NCBI GenBank assembly: GCA_017472965.1 | Contig: JAFUNR010000046.1 | Coordinates: forward strand, 23,117 to 87,116 | From: Oscillospiraceae bacterium | Lineage (GTDB): Bacteria; Bacillota; Clostridia; Oscillospirales; Ruminococcaceae | Length of the DNA: 64,000 nt | Direction: 5' to 3' | Shown here: piece by piece, positions 54,403-63,903 of the stretch | How positions within the stretch are numbered: position 1 is the first letter of the stretch | Layout of the letters: every line of letters begins with the position of its first letter | Translations under genes and position numbers: made by a program | The notes under the pieces: generated by a model | Seen by the model: only the letters and a program-made list of their open reading frames with translations | Database searches by the model: none | Told to the model about the DNA's origin: nothing

Positions 54403-55518
54403 TCACTTTCTGCCCCATACCGTGAACAGTCCGTGCAGATGGGTGAAGGCTGCTTCCGGACCGGCTTTTTTCAGGTGGCGGGCCACGTCGTTCAGCCGGC
54501 GGCAATGCTCCTCGGCGGCGGCGCGGCTCAGTCCGTGGGCTGTCAGATAGTGCAGCCTTGCCTCCAGATCGCTGCCGCCCAGTTCCTGGCCCCAGTCGTG
54601 GCTTTGCAGAAAATCAGCCAGCACGGCATCGTGCTGCGGTGTACCGGGAAGCAGACAGGTGACACGGTCATTCATGCGGGCATCGATATCCCGCAATCCG
54701 GCCTCGTGCAGCAGGTGGGGCAGCCGCACTCCCATAGCCCAGTCCCGGTTTTTATTCCTGTATTCCGTGCACCACAGCGGGGTCAGATCACAGGCGGCGT
54801 GCACTTCGGCACGGTCCAGCCCGTGAATGTAAAGCCCGGCGGCCTCGATGGTGCGGTCTACCTCGATGCAGACCACCAGCCCGCCGGTGCGGGCAAAGTC
54901 TGCCATGCGGCGCACCAGTGCGGGGGCATCCCCCACATGGCGCAGCACCGATTGGCACAGCACCACATCGTATTGCTGCAAAGGCTGCCATTCGTAGATG
55001 TCTGCTTCAATGAATTCGGCGGTAAGCCCCTGCTGCGCAAACAGGCGGCGGCCCTCCGCCAGCAGGGCGGGAGCGTGATCCACACCGGTATAGCTGCTGC
55101 CGGCGGGCAGCAGCGGCAGCAGCGCCAGTCCCAGCGCACCGAAGCCGCAGCCGCAGTCCAGCAGCCGCACGGGGGCATTCAGCTGCCACACCTGCTGCAC
55201 CAGAAATGCCAGATAGTCATCGTTCCACAGATATTTGCGGGTGCGGTGCAGAAAATCCAGCCGCTGCTCCCAGTATTGCTTCTGACCGGTGGCGGCGGGG
55301 ATAAAGCCCTCCGGCAGCGGGGCAATGCCCAGCAGCTGGTCCGCGCTGATGTCAAAGCAGCGGCAAAGCGCCGGCACCAGCGAAAGATCCGGCAGCGTGA
55401 CACCGCACTCCCATTTGCTGACAGTCTGGCAGGAGACCCCCAGCTTATCCCCCAGCTGCTGCTGGGTCAGCCCGCTTTTTTTGCGCAGCTGCGCAATGTT
55501 CTTGGAAAAAACCTCCAT
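54403..55518 (-). CDS. XRE helix-turn-helix fused to a class I SAM-dependent methyltransferase
   Basis: 371 residues. Residues 5-62 are an XRE domain (LRKKSGLTQQQLGDKLGVSCQTVSKWECG). Residues about 80-330 are a Rossmann methyltransferase with motif I LLDCGCGFGALGLALL (119-134), YTGVDHAPALLAEGR and YDVVLCQSVLRHVGDAP. agaggtg precedes the ATG. The target of methylation is unknown. It may be a regulator that senses SAM or a small-molecule acceptor. Confidence 0.85.
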   Translation of the reverse strand: MEVFSKNIAQLRKKSGLTQQQLGDKLGVSCQTVSKWECGVTLPDLSLVPALCRCFDISADQLLGIAPLPEGFIPAATGQKQYWEQRLDFLHRTRKYLWNDDYLAFLVQQVWQLNAPVRLLDCGCGFGALGLALLPLLPAGSSYTGVDHAPALLAEGRRLFAQQGLTAEFIEADIYEWQPLQQYDVVLCQSVLRHVGDAPALVRRMADFARTGGLVVCIEVDRTIEAAGLYIHGLDRAEVHAACDLTPLWCTEYRNKNRDWAMGVRLPHLLHEAGLRDIDARMNDRVTCLLPGTPQHDAVLADFLQSHDWGQELGGSDLEARLHYLTAHGLSRAAAEEHCRRLNDVARHLKKAGPEAAFTHLHGLFTVWGRK

Positions 55519-55665
55519 GCAAACACCTCTTTTCTTCGGTTTGCGTTTATTTTACCACAGAGATCCGCGGCGGCAAAAGCACCAAAACGGCGTACCGGTT
55601 ATCCGTTTTATTGAAAAGGGCTGAATGCCGCGGCGATGAATGGCAGCACCAAACGGTGCCGCCGC

Positions 55666-55992
55666 TTAAAACACCAGCTGCACCAGCAGCATATAGCATA
55701 CCGTACCTCCGGCGATGGAAAGCAGCGTCTGCTTTTTCCACAGGTGCAGCGCCGCCACCACCGCGATGGCAATGGCCTCCGGCACACCGTGGCTGCCCGA
55801 AAGCAGCGATACATTTTTCAGACAGTACACCACCAGCATACCGAATACGGCGGCGGGCAGCACCCTGCCCAGATATTGGATGTATTTTGGGGTGGGTCTG
55901 CCGGCGGGGAACAGAAAAAACGGCAGAAAACGGGTGAGCATGGTGCCCGCGGCCACGGCGAGAATGGTGATCAGCTGTTGTGCGGCGGTCAT
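55666..55992 (-). CDS. azlD: AzlD family branched-chain amino acid export subunit
   Basis: 108 residues, four hydrophobic helices: [70 protein letters not shown]. Its start overlaps the azlC stop by ATGA (55989-55992), so the two are translated together. Exports branched-chain amino acids or analogues. Confidence 0.9.
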   Translation of the reverse strand: MTAAQQLITILAVAAGTMLTRFLPFFLFPAGRPTPKYIQYLGRVLPAAVFGMLVVYCLKNVSLLSGSHGVPEAIAIAVVAALHLWKKQTLLSIAGGTVCYMLLVQLVF

Positions 55993-56702
55993 ACGGTTTC
56001 CTCCTTTTTCTGCAGCAGCGGGCGCAGCGCGGAAAGCGCCGCCAGCAGCGCCAGCATGGCGGGCAGAACAAAATCCTGTGCGCCGAAAACAAGCAGACAG
56101 ACCAGCGACAGTCCCAGTCCCAGCAGCGAGGCGGTGTGATCCTGCTCCTTTTTCCACTGGTTGATGAAGATCACCACAAACATGGCGGTCATGACGAAAT
56201 CCAGGCCCTCGGTGTTGAATTGCACCAGAGAGCCGAAGGCCGCCCCCGCCCATACACCGCACATCCAGTACAGCTGATCCAGCAGGGTGACGAAGAAATA
56301 GAACCATTTGCGATCGATGCCGGAAAGCTCCGCCGAGCAGTTGACGGAGAAGGTCTCGTCCGAAAGACCGAAGATGAGATACGGCTTGAAGGCGCCGGTA
56401 TCCCGGTATTTATCCAGCATGGAGATGCCGTAAAACAGGTGCCGTGCATTGACCAGCAGTGTCAGCGCAAGGGCATTCAGCGGGGCAAAGGCGCCGGTGA
56501 GCAGCCCGACGGTGAGGAATTCCATGCTGCCGGCATACACCACAGTGCTGGTGAGAGCCGGATGCCAGAAGGAAAGCCCGGCGCTGCGTGCAAGGATGCC
56601 ATAGGTCATGCCCAGAAAAAGAAAACCGGTCATGATGGGGATGCTCTGGGGAAAAGCCGCCGCCAGAGCCCGCAGCGCGGGGGAAGGAGTGCGTTTTTTC
56701 AT
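55989..56702 (-). CDS. azlC: AzlC family branched-chain amino acid export permease
   Basis: 237 residues, about seven helices. [50 protein letters not shown] and [13 protein letters not shown] are AzlC signatures. It pairs with AzlD. Confidence 0.93.
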   Translation of the reverse strand: MKKRTPSPALRALAAAFPQSIPIMTGFLFLGMTYGILARSAGLSFWHPALTSTVVYAGSMEFLTVGLLTGAFAPLNALALTLLVNARHLFYGISMLDKYRDTGAFKPYLIFGLSDETFSVNCSAELSGIDRKWFYFFVTLLDQLYWMCGVWAGAAFGSLVQFNTEGLDFVMTAMFVVIFINQWKKEQDHTASLLGLGLSLVCLLVFGAQDFVLPAMLALLAALSALRPLLQKKEETV

Positions 56703-56737
56703 AGATGCGTTGCTCCTGCACAGGTGTTTTTTCTTGT

Positions 56738-56766
56738 ATTATAATCCCGCGCAGCCCAAAACGCAA
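56738..56766 (-). promoter_or_regulatory. Promoter of azlCD
   Basis: On the minus strand: TTGCGT, 17-base spacer, TATAAT. Confidence 0.8.
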
Positions 56767-56881
56767 CCGTTGCTTTTCGGCGGAATAGACAGTTTTTTTG
56801 TGTTGTTTTGATATAGGCACGGCGGCGGAAATGTTGTATAATCAAGGCATACAAAAACCGCAGGAAAAAGGAGAACACATT

Positions 56882-57946
56882 ATGAAGACCCTCAATGTCG
56901 CCATCATCGGTCAGGGCCGCAGCGGCCGCGATATCCACGGTGCATTCTTCCGCAGCGAGATGAATACCAAATTCAAGGTCGTCGCCGTGGTGGATGCGCT
57001 GGCCGACCGCCGCGCCCGCGCCGCCGAGGAATACGGCTGTGACGTTTACGCCGATTACACCGAGCTTTTTGCGCGCACCGATATCGATCTGGTGGTGAAT
57101 TCCACCTTCTCGCATATGCATGCGCCCATCACCATCGCTCTGCTGGAGCACGGCTTCAATGTGGTGTGTGAAAAGCCCTTTGCCAAAACCTACGAGCAGG
57201 GCTGCCGCGTCATCGCCGCCGCCAAAAAGAGCGGCAAAATGGTCAACGCCTTTCAGCAATCCCGCCTTGCGCCCTATTACCGCAAGATCCGCGAGATCCT
57301 TGCAAGCGGCATTCTGGGTGAGCTGATGCAGATCTCCATCTCCTTCTCCGGCTTTGCCCGCCGGTGGGACTGGCAGACCAGTCAGGCCTTTGCCGCGGGC
57401 GGCGTGCGTAACACCGGCCCGCATCCGCTGGATCAGGCCATGGATCTGCTGGATTTCCCGGAAAATCCCACCGTGTTCTCCCGTCTGGGCCGCGCCAATA
57501 CCTTCGGTGATGCGGATGATTACGCCAAGATCCTGATCAGCGTGCCGGGCAAGCCGCTGGTGGATGTGGAGATCAGCAGCTGCAACTGCTACGCGCCTTA
57601 TACCTACATCATCTGCGGCAAAAACGGCTGCCTGCGCGCCACCCTTTCCAAGGTGGAGGTGCGGTATTTCGACCCCGCCGCCGCTCCCGAGCGCCATCAG
57701 ATCCTGACCCCGCTGATGAATGAGCAGGGCCTGCCTATCTACTGCAGCGAGCAGCTGGATTGGAAGGAGGAGAGCTGGGATATCACCGGCGACCCCTTCA
57801 ATAAGGCGGTGCAATCCTACTACGATATGATCTACGCCCACCTGACCGAAGGTACACCCATGGCCATCACCCCCGAGCAGGTGCTCACCCAGCTGAAGGT
57901 CATCGACCTGATCCACGCCCAGAACCCGCTGAGCGTGATGGAGTAA
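56882..57946 (+). CDS. Gfo/Idh/MocA family oxidoreductase
   Basis: 354 residues from the ATG at 56882 (aaaaggagaa upstream). N-terminal Rossmann fold (VAIIGQGRSGRDIHGAFF), the EKPFAKT motif (VVCEKPFAKTYEQG), then the C-terminal beta sheet with GGVRNTGPHPLDQAMDLLDF holding the catalytic-type His. It oxidises or reduces a sugar, inositol or related polyol with NAD(P). It stands alone, so the substrate is unknown. Confidence 0.9.
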   Translation: MKTLNVAIIGQGRSGRDIHGAFFRSEMNTKFKVVAVVDALADRRARAAEEYGCDVYADYTELFARTDIDLVVNSTFSHMHAPITIALLEHGFNVVCEKPFAKTYEQGCRVIAAAKKSGKMVNAFQQSRLAPYYRKIREILASGILGELMQISISFSGFARRWDWQTSQAFAAGGVRNTGPHPLDQAMDLLDFPENPTVFSRLGRANTFGDADDYAKILISVPGKPLVDVEISSCNCYAPYTYIICGKNGCLRATLSKVEVRYFDPAAAPERHQILTPLMNEQGLPIYCSEQLDWKEESWDITGDPFNKAVQSYYDMIYAHLTEGTPMAITPEQVLTQLKVIDLIHAQNPLSVME

Positions 57947-57980
57947 AAGCTTTCGTCCAAAAAAGAAGAGATCATGCAAA

Positions 57981-58016
57981 GGAGCTGCTGCAAAATTGCA
58001 ACAGCTCCTGTTTTTT
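57981..58016 (+). terminator. Terminator of the Gfo/Idh/MocA gene
   Basis: GGAGCTGCTGCAA pairs with TTGCAACAGCTCC, followed by TGTTTTTT. Nearly identical to the hairpin at 29359. Confidence 0.9.
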
Positions 58017-58080
58017 GTGATGCATTTGGTCTTTGCGTAATAATCGGGACTTATCGCCCGGATAAATCAAAAGCCGCGCT

Positions 58081-59253
58081 TTATCTATGAGTTGTTTTCA
58101 GCAGCTTTCGTGCCGAAGCGGTTGTGGCTACCATTGCGGCAAACAGGCAAATGATGTAGATCGGGAAAATGAACATTCCCAAATTCTGTCCCAGCAAACC
58201 GCAAAGCAACGGCCCAAAAAGAATTCCGATATAAGCGGATGCCATTTGCAGGCTGATGACCGATGCCGAAACGTCCTGTCCGAAGCTTTCCGGTGCAAGA
58301 TAGTTGAAATTCGGGAACAGCGGGCCGTTGCCTAATCCGATCATAAAGAAAGCCGCGGCGCCAAGAAATGCAGGGCCGGGAACAGCCAGCAGCAAAACGG
58401 CAGCACCGAGAACATACTCGCCGAGCGCAATGATTTTCCAGCTGTGCAGCCTGTCTGCAATGACGCCGGACAAAAATCTGCCCAATGCCATACCGACGAA
58501 GTAGAAGAGTATCACACTGGCGGCCTGTTCGGCTGTCATATTCTTGTATTCAACAAGATAAGTACTGCCCCATCCGCTGCAGCTGCACTCAATGGCGCAG
58601 GTCAGAAAGAACAAAGCGCACATCGATTTGACACCCGGGATCCGCAGGGTGTCACGGATGGTAAGCGTTTTTTCCTCCGGAGTTTCCGTTATGCTTGCCG
58701 CCTTGCTGACCTTCTTCCAGACCGGCAGCGAAAGGAACAGCAGAATGCTGATGGCAAGCTGGATGAGAAAGGCGATCCGGTAGCCGTTTCTCCAGCCGTT
58801 TTCGCCGCTGATGACCAGAGAAAGAATATAAGGGCTGACCGACACGCCGATACCGTAAAAACAGTGAAGAAAGCTCATCTGCTTTGCGGAATAATGCAGT
58901 GCAACATAATTGTTCAGAGAAACGTCGATCGCGCCTGCACCCAGACCGAGCGGAACGGCAAGCAGCATCATAAACCAGATGTTTGACGAAAATGAAAAAC
59001 CGATCAGGGCTGCGGCGGTGAGCAGCGTACTGAATGCCGTTACCTTACCGGTGCCCAGTTTATGGATCAGCCGTGTGCTTGTAAGGCTTGAAATAATTGT
59101 TCCGCAGGCAACCGTCGAGGATATAAAGCTTCCGTATGAAATCGGAAGAGCGAAATCCGAATAGATGGCAGGCCACGCCGTCCCAAACAGGGAGTCGGGC
59201 AAGCCGAGGCCTATGAAAGCAATATAAATAACGAACAAGAGAAAACTTGCCAT
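58081..59253 (-). CDS. MFS transporter
   Basis: 390 residues from the ATG at 59253, chosen for ggag 9 bases upstream; an ATG at 59268 is possible. Twelve membrane helices. The N terminus IAFIGLGLPDSLFGTAWPAIYSDFALP matches the FucP/fructose-like sugar MFS group. A central loop (KVSKAASITETPEEKTLTIRDT) joins the halves. Base composition is visibly lower in GC than its neighbours, which suggests acquisition by transfer. Substrate unknown. Confidence 0.85.
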   Translation of the reverse strand: MASFLLFVIYIAFIGLGLPDSLFGTAWPAIYSDFALPISYGSFISSTVACGTIISSLTSTRLIHKLGTGKVTAFSTLLTAAALIGFSFSSNIWFMMLLAVPLGLGAGAIDVSLNNYVALHYSAKQMSFLHCFYGIGVSVSPYILSLVISGENGWRNGYRIAFLIQLAISILLFLSLPVWKKVSKAASITETPEEKTLTIRDTLRIPGVKSMCALFFLTCAIECSCSGWGSTYLVEYKNMTAEQAASVILFYFVGMALGRFLSGVIADRLHSWKIIALGEYVLGAAVLLLAVPGPAFLGAAAFFMIGLGNGPLFPNFNYLAPESFGQDVSASVISLQMASAYIGILFGPLLCGLLGQNLGMFIFPIYIICLFAAMVATTASARKLLKTTHR

Positions 59254-59355
59254 TGTCGATAACTCCATTATGCCCTGTGGTATATTGGTTTCCAAAAAAT
59301 ATATTTACCGCAAAGGTATCCTGCGCGCCGGGATGCAAAGGGGCTGGCGCACCCC

Positions 59356-60006
59356 TTATTCCCCGCTGTGCTGCTCCCGCCGCTTTTTTGCTTCGGCGGC
59401 ACTGAAGGCGCAGCCGCAGTAATCCTGCCGGTACAGGTCGTATTCCCGGCTCAGGCGGATGCTTTCGGCATAGCCGCCTTTTTTCTTGAAATCGCTGGGC
59501 AGCCACGCCACGCCCTCCTCGGCAGCGATGCGCGCGCCGATCTCGTTGATCCAGTCCGCCTTTTTGTGCGGGCTGATGGAAAGCGTGGTGCAGAAATAAT
59601 CGTAGCCGCCCGCTGCGGCAGCTTTGGCTGTGGCACGCAGCCGTAGCTCATAGCACAGCCGGCAGCGTTCGCCCGGCTCGGGATCGTCCTCATGGCCGCG
59701 GGCAATGGCGTAAAATTCCTGCGGGTCGTAGGGACCCTCCTCCAGCTTCACCGGTGCAGCCAACGGCAGCTGCGCGAGCAGGCGGCGCAGCTCCTCCAGA
59801 CGGGCGCGGTATTCGCTTTCGGGGGCGATGTTGGGGTTGTAAAAATAGGCGGTGGTCTCAAAGGCCTCGCACAGATACGGCAGGCAGTAGCTGCTGCAGG
59901 GGGCGCAGCAGGCCTGGATCAGCAGCCGCGGGCGGCTGCCCCCGGCGGCGTGGCGCTGCATCAGCTTTTCCAGTTCCAGCTGGTAATTGGGCTTGGGCTG
60001 TGTCAT
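59356..60006 (-). CDS. queH: Epoxyqueuosine reductase QueH
   Basis: 216 residues. The four cysteine pairs of QueH are present: ACCAPCSSYCLPYL (Cys33, Cys34, Cys37), ERCRLCYELR, TTLSISPHKK, and DYCGCAFS. It carries out the last step to queuosine in tRNA. Its start overlaps the upstream stop by ATGA (60003-60006). Confidence 0.95.
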   Translation of the reverse strand: MTQPKPNYQLELEKLMQRHAAGGSRPRLLIQACCAPCSSYCLPYLCEAFETTAYFYNPNIAPESEYRARLEELRRLLAQLPLAAPVKLEEGPYDPQEFYAIARGHEDDPEPGERCRLCYELRLRATAKAAAAGGYDYFCTTLSISPHKKADWINEIGARIAAEEGVAWLPSDFKKKGGYAESIRLSREYDLYRQDYCGCAFSAAEAKKRREQHSGE

Positions 60007-61328
60007 TCGGCATCCTCTCTGGTTTTTGGGGCCAGCACATCCATCAGGCTGCGCGGCTCCTTTTCGGTATCCTCCGGCGGGGGAGGGGCGACCGTCACCC
60101 GCAGCTGGCTGATGCGTTTTTCCTCAATGCGGGTCACCTCAAAGGTCAGCCGGCCCAGCGTCACCTGCTCACCCGGCGCGGGAATATGCTCCAGCTGCTC
60201 CAGCACCAGACCCGCCGCGGTGGCGGCATCGGTCTCGGGCGGATCTTCATCCTCCAGCAGCTGGTCGTACAGATCCTCGATAAAGGCCTCGCCGTCCACT
60301 TCCCAGCGGTCGCCGCCCATGGGGCGGATGGGGCTGATCACCTGATCGTGCTCATCCCAGATATCGCCCACCAGCTGCTCCAGAATATCTTCCAGCGTGA
60401 TCAGGCCGGCGGTGCCGCCGTATTCATCGGTGACGATGGCCACATGGGTGCGGCGCAGCCGCAGCTCATTCATCAGCTCGTCGATCTTTTTACGGGTGGG
60501 CACATACAGACAGGGCTGCATCAGCGCGGCCAGATCCGTGTAGCGGCCGGTGACGATGGCGGCGAAGAAATCCTTCTGGCTGATGACACCCACAATGTGG
60601 TCCATATCCCGCTCGTATACCGGCAGGCGGCTGAACTGCTGCTCCAGAAAGACATTGGTGACTTCCTCACGGCTGTCGTGCAGCTCCACGGCGACGATGT
60701 TGACGCGGGGGGTCAGAATATCATCCACCGCGATCTCATCGAATTTCATGGCGTTCTGCAGCAGCTCGCTGCGCTCCTCCTCCAGCACACCCTCATCCAC
60801 GCTCTGGTCAAAAAGCAGCAGGAGCTCATCCTCGGTAACGGTGGGCTCCTCGGTTTTTTCCCTGGGCAGCACCAGCTTCTGCACACCCTTCAGGATGGCA
60901 GTCAGCGGGTAGAAAAGATACTGCAGCACAAGGATCGTGCCGGAGACCAGCCGCGCCACCGGCTCGGGTCGGGCGCCGGCATAGGTTTTGAGGGCGACCT
61001 CGCCGAAGATGACCACCAGCACCGTGACGGCAGCGGTGGCAATGCCCACTGCCCGGTCAGAGCCGCCGAACAGCTTTGTGCAGAACACGGTGGCAAGGCT
61101 GGCCAGCAGGGTATTGACGATGTTGTTGCCGATGAGCAGGGTGGAAAGGGTGCGGTCATAGGCATCGGTCAGGCGCAGGGCACGGCCTGCAGCGCGGCTG
61201 CCCTGTTCCTCCTGATTCTTCAGGCGTACCCGGTTTGCCTTGGTCAGCGCGGTTTCGGAAGAGGAGAAAAAGGCCGAAAGTGCCAGCAGGATCAGAAATA
61301 CGGTGATGGTACCGGCGGTATTGTCCAC
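60003..61328 (-). CDS. Hemolysin family protein (CNNM/CorC transporter-associated)
   Basis: 441 residues from the GTG at 61328 (aaaggag 9 bases upstream); the frame is open further but lacks a start site. A CNNM transmembrane domain (SSSETALTKANRVRLKNQ, TLLIGNNIVNTLLASLAT, IFGEVALKTYAG) is followed by a CBS pair (ILTPRVNIVAVE, DMDHIVGVISQKDFF, HVAIVTDEYGGTAGLITLEDILE) and a CorC_HlyC domain. Linked to Mg2+ or other cation transport. Translationally coupled to queH. Confidence 0.93.
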   Translation of the reverse strand: MDNTAGTITVFLILLALSAFFSSSETALTKANRVRLKNQEEQGSRAAGRALRLTDAYDRTLSTLLIGNNIVNTLLASLATVFCTKLFGGSDRAVGIATAAVTVLVVIFGEVALKTYAGARPEPVARLVSGTILVLQYLFYPLTAILKGVQKLVLPREKTEEPTVTEDELLLLFDQSVDEGVLEEERSELLQNAMKFDEIAVDDILTPRVNIVAVELHDSREEVTNVFLEQQFSRLPVYERDMDHIVGVISQKDFFAAIVTGRYTDLAALMQPCLYVPTRKKIDELMNELRLRRTHVAIVTDEYGGTAGLITLEDILEQLVGDIWDEHDQVISPIRPMGGDRWEVDGEAFIEDLYDQLLEDEDPPETDAATAAGLVLEQLEHIPAPGEQVTLGRLTFEVTRIEEKRISQLRVTVAPPPPEDTEKEPRSLMDVLAPKTREDAE

Positions 61329-61445
61329 GGAAGTTTGCTCCTTTGAAAAAACGCCCGGTGCGGGCGCGTGATACGCCGCCGTGTGAAAACTTTTTTTGAA
61401 AATTTCGCGATAGCGGCGGCGGGGACTGGCTTTTTGCTGATAGTT

Positions 61446-61474
61446 AGTATATAATAATTCTATATAAAGTGCAA
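61446..61474 (-). promoter_or_regulatory. Promoter of the CNNM/CorC-queH operon
   Basis: On the minus strand: TTGCAC, 17-base spacer, TATACT. The same A/T-rich stretch probably holds the divergent promoter of the AI-2E-family gene, but its hexamers are not clear. Confidence 0.78.
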
Positions 61475-61519
61475 TCGGTTTTGTGAAAAAAACGGGAAAA
61501 CAGCAGGAGGTCGGTATCC

Positions 61520-62797
61520 GTGCAGGATAAGGAACGTTCAAACAGCAAGCGTGCGGTGGGTTCGCCGCATTTTCTGGCATCGCTTGCGCTGGTATGCTCC
61601 GGCATACTGTTCTATGTGGCGCTCACCCATCTGGGCGATCTGATCAATCTTCTGCGCGGTATCTATCAGGTGGTTTGGCCGTTTATCCTTGCCTTTGTGG
61701 TGGCGTGGCTGCTGGATCCGCTGGTCTGCCGGTGCGAGAAACACCTTTTCAAAAAGGGCAGCGCCCGGCTGCGCCGCGGGCTTTCCATTCTGGTGACCTA
61801 TCTGGTGGTGATCGCAGTGCTCAGCGCACTGCTGTATGTGGTGCTGCCGCAGGTATATGAAAGCCTGCTGGCACTGATCGACCGCATCCCCACCTACCTT
61901 GCCAACCTGAGCGATATGGTCACTGCGCTGGCAAGGCGCTTTGAACTGGTGGATGCGGAGGATGCCACACAGGTGGTGGATGCCTACGCCAACATCATGA
62001 ACCGGCTGACCGGCTGGGTGGAATCCATTCTGCCGCAGCTGTTGAATGTGGGTATGTCGCTGGGCAGCGGCGTTGTCAATGTGCTGATGGCGCTGATCGC
62101 CTCCATTTATATGCTTTCCAGCAAAAACCGTATCAAAACCGCCGCCGTCCGTTTTGTGCGTGCTGTCGTTCCTTCCCCTGCGGATGAGCGCTTCCTGCAG
62201 ATCATGGCCCGTACCAACCACATCTTCAGCAGCTTTATCAACGGCAAGCTTATCGATTCGCTGATCATCGGTATTCTGTGCTTCATCGGCACCATGATCT
62301 TGCGCACGCCGTTCGCCGGGCTCATCAGTCTGATCGTAGGCGTCACCAATGTGATCCCCTTCTTTGGTCCGTTCATCGGCGCGATCCCCAGCATTCTGAT
62401 CCTGCTGATCGTGGATCCGTGGAGCGCACTGTGGTTCGGTATCTTCGTCATCGCACTGCAGCAGCTGGACGGTAATGTCATCGGCCCCAGAATTCTGGGC
62501 GATTCCACCGGTGTTTCTGCGCTGGGTGTGCTGATCTCCATCTCCATCGGCGGCAGTCTGGCCGGCGTGGCAGGTATGATCCTTGGCGTGCCGCTGTATG
62601 CCATCGGCAGCGAGCTGCTGCGGGAGTATCTGGATATCCGTCTTGCAAAAAAACAGGCGGCAGTCTCTGCCGAAGCGGCACATCCTGCGGCCGTGTCCGC
62701 AGAAAGCACATCTGCTGCATCCGCTGCCGGTGAAACGGCTGTACCTGCCGAAACTACCCCCGCCGGCGGCGCAAAGCCTGCGGCAAAGGAGGAATGA
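61520..62797 (+). CDS. AI-2E family transporter
   Basis: 425 residues from the GTG at 61520 (caggagg upstream). Seven to eight helices with family blocks: FILAFVVAWLLDPLVCRCEKHLF, FSSFINGKLIDSLIIGILCFIG, FAGLISLIVGVTNVIPFFGPFIGAIPS and ALQQLDGNVIGPRILGDSTGVSALGVLISI. The last 60 residues are an Ala/Glu/Pro-rich low-complexity tail. The family includes AI-2 exporters and Na+/H+ antiporters, so the cargo is open. Confidence 0.92.
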   Translation: MQDKERSNSKRAVGSPHFLASLALVCSGILFYVALTHLGDLINLLRGIYQVVWPFILAFVVAWLLDPLVCRCEKHLFKKGSARLRRGLSILVTYLVVIAVLSALLYVVLPQVYESLLALIDRIPTYLANLSDMVTALARRFELVDAEDATQVVDAYANIMNRLTGWVESILPQLLNVGMSLGSGVVNVLMALIASIYMLSSKNRIKTAAVRFVRAVVPSPADERFLQIMARTNHIFSSFINGKLIDSLIIGILCFIGTMILRTPFAGLISLIVGVTNVIPFFGPFIGAIPSILILLIVDPWSALWFGIFVIALQQLDGNVIGPRILGDSTGVSALGVLISISIGGSLAGVAGMILGVPLYAIGSELLREYLDIRLAKKQAAVSAEAAHPAAVSAESTSAASAAGETAVPAETTPAGGAKPAAKEE

Positions 62798-62802
62798 TCC
62801 TG

Positions 62803-63300
62803 ATGCTTTCCGTACGAACTTTTTTCAAAAAGCTGCTGCTTGGCGTGTTTCTCATCGCCGTGGCAGCGCTGGGCAGCTTTTTAATCAAGGAGACGCTGGA
62901 TTCCAACGATCCGGAAAACAATCTGCCCATCCTGACCGTCAACTGCGGCTATGCCAGCACACTGACCAGCGGCAAGGATACCCCCGAGACCTTTATCAAG
63001 CGGGCGGGATATGAGTGGAACTTTCTGACCAAGATCGTCAAAAGCCCCACGCTGCCGCCCACCGAATACCCGCTGTATCCCATCACGGTGGTGGCCAATA
63101 CCCCTATCGTGATCAATTTCTCCGTTCCATACGAGACGCTGAAGGTCTCCCGCTCCAACGGGCAGTATGATGTGAATTTTATGCCGGTGGCGGGCGATAT
63201 ATACACCCCTGCCGAGCCGGGCACCTACTGCTACTGCATCGAAGCCGGCTTCAAGCGGGGCTCCATCATCTACTATTTTGTGGTCAGCGTGACCGAATGA
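62803..63300 (+). CDS. Secreted or membrane-anchored cupredoxin-like protein
   Basis: 165 residues. The ATG at 62803 is 10 bases after aaaggagg; an ATG at 62794 overlaps the previous stop but is too close to that site. A basic N terminus and a hydrophobic helix (residues about 9-26) are followed by a beta-rich domain (LPILTVNCGYASTLTSGKDTPETF, ITVVANTPIVINFSVPYETLKV, EPGTYCYCIEAGFKRGS). The pattern is that of a small greek-key extracellular domain. No named family was recognised. Confidence 0.6.
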   Translation: MLSVRTFFKKLLLGVFLIAVAALGSFLIKETLDSNDPENNLPILTVNCGYASTLTSGKDTPETFIKRAGYEWNFLTKIVKSPTLPPTEYPLYPITVVANTPIVINFSVPYETLKVSRSNGQYDVNFMPVAGDIYTPAEPGTYCYCIEAGFKRGSIIYYFVVSVTE

Positions 63301-63396
63301 ACGGCCATTGGCCGGAAATACCGCAGTAAAGGCGTTTTTTGACGGACTCCACAGAAAAAAGTCGATGAATTTGGCTGAATTTTCTTCACGGAACAG

Positions 63397-63425
63397 TTGA
63401 CTTTTTGCGCGAACAAGTATATACT
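63397..63425 (+). promoter_or_regulatory. Promoter of the zinc-ribbon gene
   Basis: TTGACT, 17-base spacer, TATACT, about 90 bases before the start. Confidence 0.85.
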
Positions 63426-63512
63426 ATGAAAATACGCGGGGCATTTCCGGCACTGCGGCGGTATGCAAAACATATCGCAGGAAAAAACTATTTTAACTGA
63501 ATGAGGTATCCC

Positions 63513-63788
63513 ATGTACACTGACAAGACCCTGGTCTGCAAGGATTGCGGACAAGAATTCGTTTTCACCGCCGGTGAGCAGGAGTTCTACGCTGAGAAAG
63601 GCTTCACCAACGAGCCCCAGCGCTGCAAAGCCTGCCGTGATGCCCGCAAGGGTGTGACCCGCACCAACGCTGCCCCCCGCCAGATGTTCGAAGCCGTCTG
63701 CGCCGAGTGCGGCAAGACCTGCAAGGTCCCCTTCGAGCCCCGCAACGACCGTCCCGTCTACTGCAGCGATTGCTTCCGCAACCGCTAA
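63513..63788 (+). CDS. Zinc-ribbon protein with paired CxxC motifs
   Basis: 91 residues from the ATG at 63513 (gagg upstream). Four CxxC pairs: LVCKDCGQEFVFT, RCKACRDARKG, AVCAECGKTCKVPF and VYCSDCFRNR. The first two pairs plus EQEFYAEKGF resemble the zinc-trcl type zinc ribbon. It probably binds zinc and possibly nucleic acid. Highly biased codons suggest strong expression, and it has its own promoter and terminator. Confidence 0.88.
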   Translation: MYTDKTLVCKDCGQEFVFTAGEQEFYAEKGFTNEPQRCKACRDARKGVTRTNAAPRQMFEAVCAECGKTCKVPFEPRNDRPVYCSDCFRNR

Positions 63789-63820
63789 GCTGTCGGCCTG
63801 ACGCAACGAAGCGAAAAGAA

Positions 63821-63855
63821 AGAGGTCATCCTTATCGGATGACCTCTTTTTTTGC
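63821..63855 (+). terminator. Terminator of the zinc-ribbon gene
   Basis: AGAGGTCATCC pairs with GGATGACCTCT, followed by TTTTTTT. Confidence 0.92.
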
Positions 63856-63903
63856 ATTTGGTGAATTATACTATCAAGTGCAACAAAAGGAGAAAAAAGG
63901 AGA

